NCBI RefSeq assembly: GCF_004912195.1
Contig: NZ_STGW01000001.1
Coordinates: 117,327-181,326, forward strand
Source: Nocardioides caeni
GTDB lineage: Bacteria > Actinomycetota > Actinomycetes > Propionibacteriales > Nocardioidaceae
Direction: 5' to 3'
Length of the DNA: 64,000 bases
Shown piece after piece: positions 60,715-64,000 of the stretch. The stretch's first letter is position 1. Every line of letters begins with the position of its first letter. The notes beneath the pieces are model-generated. The model worked only from the letters and a program-made list of their open reading frames with translations, ran no database searches and had not been told where the DNA came from. The translations under genes and the position numbers were made by a program.

Positions 60715-61956
60715 ATGAGCAACCGCATCCAGTCGACCCGCGCGAGTGCCGCCCGACCGGCCACCCGTCGGACGACCGCGTCCCGGCGGGTGACCCTGCC
60801 CCGGTGGAGTGACCTCGACCGTGTCCTGCTCGCCGCCGTCGTGGCGCTCTCACTGATCGGCTGCGTGCTGGTCTGGTCGGCCACGCTGGAGCGCGACGAC
60901 CTCACTGGCGGCGACACCCGCGCCTTCCTCCTCAAGCAGACCGTCAACGTCGCCATCGGCGTGGGACTGATGGTCCTGGTCGCCGTCACCGACCACCGGT
61001 GGGTGCGCATCCTCGCCCCGGTCGCCTACGTGGCCGCCGTCGCGGGACTGGTGCTCGTGCTGGTCATGGGCTCGACCATCAACGGCTCGCGTTCGTGGCT
61101 GATCATCGGCGGGATGTCCTTCCAGCCCTCCGAGTTGGCGAAGCTGGCGGTCGTGGTCGGCATGGCGCTCGTCGTCGCCGAGCGCAGCGAGGGCCGGTGG
61201 CGCGACCGGGTCGGCACCGTCGACGTGCTGCTGATGCTGGTGGTGGCTGGCGTCCCGGCGACGCTGATCCTCACCCAGCCCGACCTCGGGACCATGCTGG
61301 TGCTGACGGCCACCGTCTTCGGTGTGGTCGCAGCGTCGGGCGCCCATCGCGCCTGGCTGGCCGTCCTGGCCGGATCGGGTGTCGCAGTCGCGGCCTTCGC
61401 GGTGGTCAGCGGCTTCCTCGAGGACTACCAGATCGACCGTTTCCTCGCCTTCACCAACCCCGACCTCGACCCGCGCGGCGCCGGCTACAACGTCGAGCAG
61501 GCGCGCATCGCCGTCGGCAACGGAGGCCTGTTCGGCCAGGGTCTCTTCGGCGGCTCGCAGACCCAGTCCGGCTTCGTCCCCGAGCAGCACACCGACTTCG
61601 TCTTCACCGTCGCCGGCGAGGAGCTCGGGCTCGTCGGTGCCGCCCTCATCGTCACGCTGCTGGGCATCGTGCTGTGGCGGGCGCTGCGCATCGCCACCAG
61701 GACCGACGACGTCTTCGGCCGCATCGCGGCGGCCGGCATCGCCTGTTGGTTCGGCTTCCAGGCCTTCCAGAACATCGGCATGTGCCTGGGCATCATGCCG
61801 GTCACCGGCGTCCCGCTGCCCTTCGTCTCCTACGGCGGCTCGTCGATGTTCGCCGGCATGCTCGCCATCGGGCTGCTGCAGAACATCCACCTGCGCACCC
61901 TCTCGGCACCGGCGTCGCGGATGACGCCGCAGCAAAGGGTGCTCGTCCGCGGCTAG
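60715..61956 (+). CDS. rodA: RodA-type peptidoglycan glycosyltransferase (SEDS family)
   Basis: A 413-residue polytopic SEDS protein with about ten helices. Signatures: NGSRSWLIIGGMSFQPSELAKLAVV, the catalytic-loop region GLFGQGLFGGSQTQSGFVPEQHTDFVFTVAGEELG and PLPFVSYGGSSMFAGMLAIG, read in parts. A basic tail of about 35 residues precedes the first helix. It starts 9 nt after PBP2 and closes the elongation operon. Confidence 0.93.
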   Translation: MSNRIQSTRASAARPATRRTTASRRVTLPRWSDLDRVLLAAVVALSLIGCVLVWSATLERDDLTGGDTRAFLLKQTVNVAIGVGLMVLVAVTDHRWVRILAPVAYVAAVAGLVLVLVMGSTINGSRSWLIIGGMSFQPSELAKLAVVVGMALVVAERSEGRWRDRVGTVDVLLMLVVAGVPATLILTQPDLGTMLVLTATVFGVVAASGAHRAWLAVLAGSGVAVAAFAVVSGFLEDYQIDRFLAFTNPDLDPRGAGYNVEQARIAVGNGGLFGQGLFGGSQTQSGFVPEQHTDFVFTVAGEELGLVGAALIVTLLGIVLWRALRIATRTDDVFGRIAAAGIACWFGFQAFQNIGMCLGIMPVTGVPLPFVSYGGSSMFAGMLAIGLLQNIHLRTLSAPASRMTPQQRVLVRG

Positions 61957-61962
61957 CAGACC

Positions 61963-62105
61963 GGTCATCGAGGAGCGGGCGCCCGCCTCCTGGTCATCGA
62001 GGAGCGAGCGCCAGCGAGCGTCACGAGATGCCGGTGCGGACCTTGCGGAGGTCACCACAGGGGTCTCGTGACGCCCCGCTCGTTCCTCGCGGGCCTCCTC
62101 GACCA
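61963..62105. repeat. Palindromic intergenic element between convergent genes
   Basis: GGTCATCGAGGAGCG occurs twice directly (61963-61977, 61992-62006). The second copy starts a left arm (61991-62027) that is an imperfect inverted match of 62064-62105. Elements of this GAGGAGCGAGCG/CTCGTGACG type are common between genes in Nocardioides (knowledge, not checked here). It probably serves as a bidirectional terminator. Confidence 0.6.
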
Positions 62106-62116
62106 CCTACGGAGCG

Positions 62117-62911
62117 TCAGCCGTTGGCGAGGATGGCCAGCTGGCGGCCCTGGGCGATGAGCTGGCCGCTCTCGTCCCAGAGCTCCACGTCCTCGTCGTG
62201 ATAGCCCGCGATGACGTGGCGCGACACGACGTGACCCAGCGCCCACACGGTCGAGGGTCGGCGGCGGTAGTGCACGGTCAGCTGGATCGTCGCCGACGCC
62301 AGGTGGCCGATCTCCGCGGTGACGGGCGGGAAGGCGTCGACCATGGCGCCGGCCAGTAGCGCGTCGACAGGGCGCTCGTCGGCGGCCCGGATCCAACACA
62401 GGGACTCGGTGACCCCCGAGGGCTGGCCGCTCAGCCAGCCCGGGACGGTGGGGGAGCGGTAGGCGTAGCGGTCGAGGATCGGGACCATGCCCAGCGGGAT
62501 CAGGTCGCTCACGTCGGTGCAGTCGTCGGGTGCCGGCACGTCCGGTGCGGCGTGCGGCGTGTGCTCGACCGTGCCCGTCGCGTCCCAGTCGTGGGTGCTG
62601 ACCACGGCGTGCGCGATCTCCCTGTCCCCCTGCACCAGGACGGCGTCGTACGTCGACACGCGGCGCCCGGCGCGGACCTCGCGCACCGTGACCGTGGCAG
62701 CGCCGGGCAGCGCCGGGCGGAAGTAGGTCACGGCGATGGTCAGCGCGTCCGGGTGCTTCGACTCCGCCATCACCGCGTCCTGCAGGAGCGCGAGGATGTA
62801 GCCCCCGTTGGGCGTGCCGTTGGCGGTGTTCCAGTCGGCCGTGAGCTGGACGTCGAACCGGCCGTCGCCGCGGCGCTCGGAGGCGACGGCGCTGTCGAGG
62901 AGGAAGGTCAC
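62117..62911 (-). CDS. Acyl-CoA thioesterase-like (double hotdog) protein
   Basis: A 264-residue protein with two hotdog domains as in type II acyl-CoA thioesterases. The first has ADWNTANGTPNGGYILALLQDAV and the Arg/Asp-rich strand VREVRAGRRVSTYDAVLVQGD; the second has LLAGAMVDAFPP and VHYRRRPSTVWALGHVVSR. GTG 62911 is preferred because it opens directly on the conserved TFLLDSAV and has GACAAT 6 nt before it, a leaderless-type arrangement. ATG 62932 is the alternative. Confidence 0.78.
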   Translation of the reverse strand: MTFLLDSAVASERRGDGRFDVQLTADWNTANGTPNGGYILALLQDAVMAESKHPDALTIAVTYFRPALPGAATVTVREVRAGRRVSTYDAVLVQGDREIAHAVVSTHDWDATGTVEHTPHAAPDVPAPDDCTDVSDLIPLGMVPILDRYAYRSPTVPGWLSGQPSGVTESLCWIRAADERPVDALLAGAMVDAFPPVTAEIGHLASATIQLTVHYRRRPSTVWALGHVVSRHVIAGYHDEDVELWDESGQLIAQGRQLAILANG

Positions 62912-62967
62912 CGCGCCATTGTCCCGCGGCATGCTTTTCCGATTGGCGGGGGTGCGGGCGGGCGCCG

Positions 62968-62973
62968 TAGGCT
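62968..62973 (+). promoter_or_regulatory. -10 box of the ileS promoter
   Basis: TAGGCT; the transcript should begin near 62980, just before the T-box Stem I. Confidence 0.5.
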
Positions 62974-62979
62974 GGCCCC

Positions 62980-63190
62980 ACAGCGTTCGAGCCGTCATCA
63001 GCGGCGAGCACCGGGAAGAACGCCTGAGCCTCGGCCCAGGTCACTAGAACCCGGCGGGTAGGCCCGTCACAGCCGTGAACGAGGGGTCCCGCCAGCAGTC
63101 AGGGTGGGGCAAGCAGGGTGGTACCGCGGTCCTGACGACCGTCCCTGTGGCAGAGCCGCAGACGACGATCCCGACCCGCAGGAGACGCCC
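62980..63190 (+). promoter_or_regulatory. T-box riboswitch (isoleucine) of ileS
   Basis: The invariant T-box AGGGTGGTACCGCGG is at 63115-63129. A very short Stem I, GCCG-TCATCAG-CGGC (62991-63005), carries the isoleucine codon ATC (62997-62999) in its loop as specifier. The leader ends on the ribosome site GGAG (63181-63184) before ATG 63195, with no terminator, so control is probably at translation: uncharged tRNA-Ile frees the ribosome site. Short-Stem-I translational T-boxes are known for ileS in actinobacteria. Confidence 0.92.
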
Positions 63191-63194
63191 CGCC

Positions 63195-64000
63195 ATGACC
63201 TATCCGAAGGTCACCACCGACTCCGCCGACGGCCACGCCGTCCCGAGCTCGCCGCGCTTTCCCGAGATCGAGGAGCGGATCCTCGCCTACTGGGCCGAGG
63301 ACGACACCTTCCGCGCGTCGGTCGAGCAGCGCGACGCCGGCGCCAACGGCGAGAACGAGTTCGTCTTCTACGACGGCCCGCCGTTCGCCAACGGGCTCCC
63401 GCACTACGGCCACCTGCTGACCGGCTACGTCAAGGACATCGTGCCGCGCTACCAGACGATGCGCGGCAAGCGCGTCGAGCGCCGCTTCGGCTGGGACACC
63501 CACGGCCTGCCCGCCGAGCTCGAGGCGATGCGGCTCAACGGCATCAAGACCACCGACGAGATCGTCGAGATGGGCATCGACAAGTTCAACGACGCCTGCC
63601 GCGCGTCGGTGCTCAAGTACACCGGCGAGTGGCGTGACTACGTCACCCGCCAGGCTCGCTGGGTCGACTTCGACAACGACTACAGGACCATGAACCCCGA
63701 GTTCATGGAGTCGGTGCTGTGGGCCTTCAAGGGCCTGCACGACAAGGGCCTGGTCTATGAGGGCTTCCGCGTCCTGCCCTACTGCTGGAACGACGAGACG
63801 CCGCTGTCCAACCACGAGCTGCGGATGGACGACGACGTCTACAAGATGCGCCAGGACCCGGCGGTCACCGTGGGCTTCAAGATCACCACGCCCGGCGAGC
63901 TGCAGGGCACCAGGCTGCTGATCTGGACCACCACGCCGTGGACCCTGCCGAGCAACCTCGCCGTGATGGTGGGTTCCGACATCGACTACGTGGCCGTCGA
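63195..64000 (+). CDS. ileS: Isoleucyl-tRNA synthetase, 5' part (runs off the window)
   Basis: The first 268 codons of a class I synthetase. The HIGH-type motif is [13 protein letters not shown], preceded by [11 protein letters not shown] as in Ile[12 protein letters not shown] and the start of the editing domain ([17 protein letters not shown]) follow. The KMSKS loop lies beyond the window. The T-box with an ATC specifier agrees with isoleucine. Confidence 0.95.
   Translation, partial: MTYPKVTTDSADGHAVPSSPRFPEIEERILAYWAEDDTFRASVEQRDAGANGENEFVFYDGPPFANGLPHYGHLLTGYVKDIVPRYQTMRGKRVERRFGWDTHGLPAELEAMRLNGIKTTDEIVEMGIDKFNDACRASVLKYTGEWRDYVTRQARWVDFDNDYRTMNPEFMESVLWAFKGLHDKGLVYEGFRVLPYCWNDETPLSNHELRMDDDVYKMRQDPAVTVGFKITTPGELQGTRLLIWTTTPWTLPSNLAVMVGSDIDYVAV

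Overview
The window is very GC-rich and its gene content is that of an actinobacterium, most likely a member of the Nocardioidaceae (Nocardioides-like). This is inferred from conserved gene blocks: eno-divIC-DUF501-ppx, ahcY...mtrA-mtrB-lpqB-comF-hpf, mreBCD-pbp2-rodA and a complete mce operon. It is also inferred from frequent leaderless genes, in which a TANNNT -10 box lies 5-7 nt upstream of an ATG/GTG. Almost all of the sequence is coding. No phage, insertion sequence or CRISPR array is visible. Gene names rest on motifs and context read from the sequence; no database search was run.

Layout. 1-8.6 kb: a small lipoprotein gene diverges from a Liv-type ABC importer operon (binding lipoprotein, fused LivH-LivM permease, two ATPases). 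That operon continues without a break into a surface-anchored protein, a metal-site membrane protein and a TetR regulator. 8.6-14.6 kb: an MFS transporter, a DUF6758-like protein, a PHP phosphoesterase with a MarC protein, an SDR, an orphan ParA and an L,D-transpeptidase. 14.6-18.5 kb: a DEAD-box helicase, a ferritin-like protein, an NTF2-like protein and a sterol-desaturase-family hydroxylase. 18.7-23.2 kb: the enolase/divIC/DUF501/ppx block, an ACT protein, peptide deformylase and a tRNA-Leu(UAA). 23.3-25.7 kb: a PopR/ClgR-like regulator facing a two-gene clpP operon, with matching palindromic operators, and a methyltransferase behind a MerR-type promoter. 25.7-32.6 kb: a GH5 glycosidase, a BI-1 family protein, an SGNH hydrolase, cystathionine beta-synthase and S-adenosylhomocysteine hydrolase. 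33-42 kb: TetR and an AurF-like diiron protein, mtrAB-lpqB, comF, a large structured RNA (raiA-motif type) upstream of hpf, and a NarL-type regulator. 42-46 kb: a YcaQ/AlkX-like glycosylase, a DUF559/AbiEi-type gene flanked by identical 43-bp palindromes, and an aldehyde dehydrogenase. 46-55.4 kb: mceF-A and yrbEB-A, diverging from a MerR-type regulator with shared operator palindromes. 55.4-62 kb: ndk, mreBCD, PBP2 and RodA, the cell-elongation block. 62-64 kb: a thioesterase and a T-box-controlled ileS that runs off the window.

How the genes work together. Three blocks look like regulated circuits. (1) The Liv-type importer with two unfamiliar accessory genes and a TetR, preceded by a match to the KstR-type TetR consensus. 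(2) A PopR-like activator ending in Ala-Ala, with TTCTGC-N5-GCAGAA-type sites upstream of itself and of a clpP pair; one ClpP subunit has lost its catalytic serine. (3) The mce lipid-uptake operon and its divergent MerR-type regulator. The best non-coding signals are the closed 261-nt RNA domain between comF and hpf and the T-box leader of ileS. Intergenic DNA also carries a dispersed ~140-bp repeat family and a 111-bp nested palindrome.
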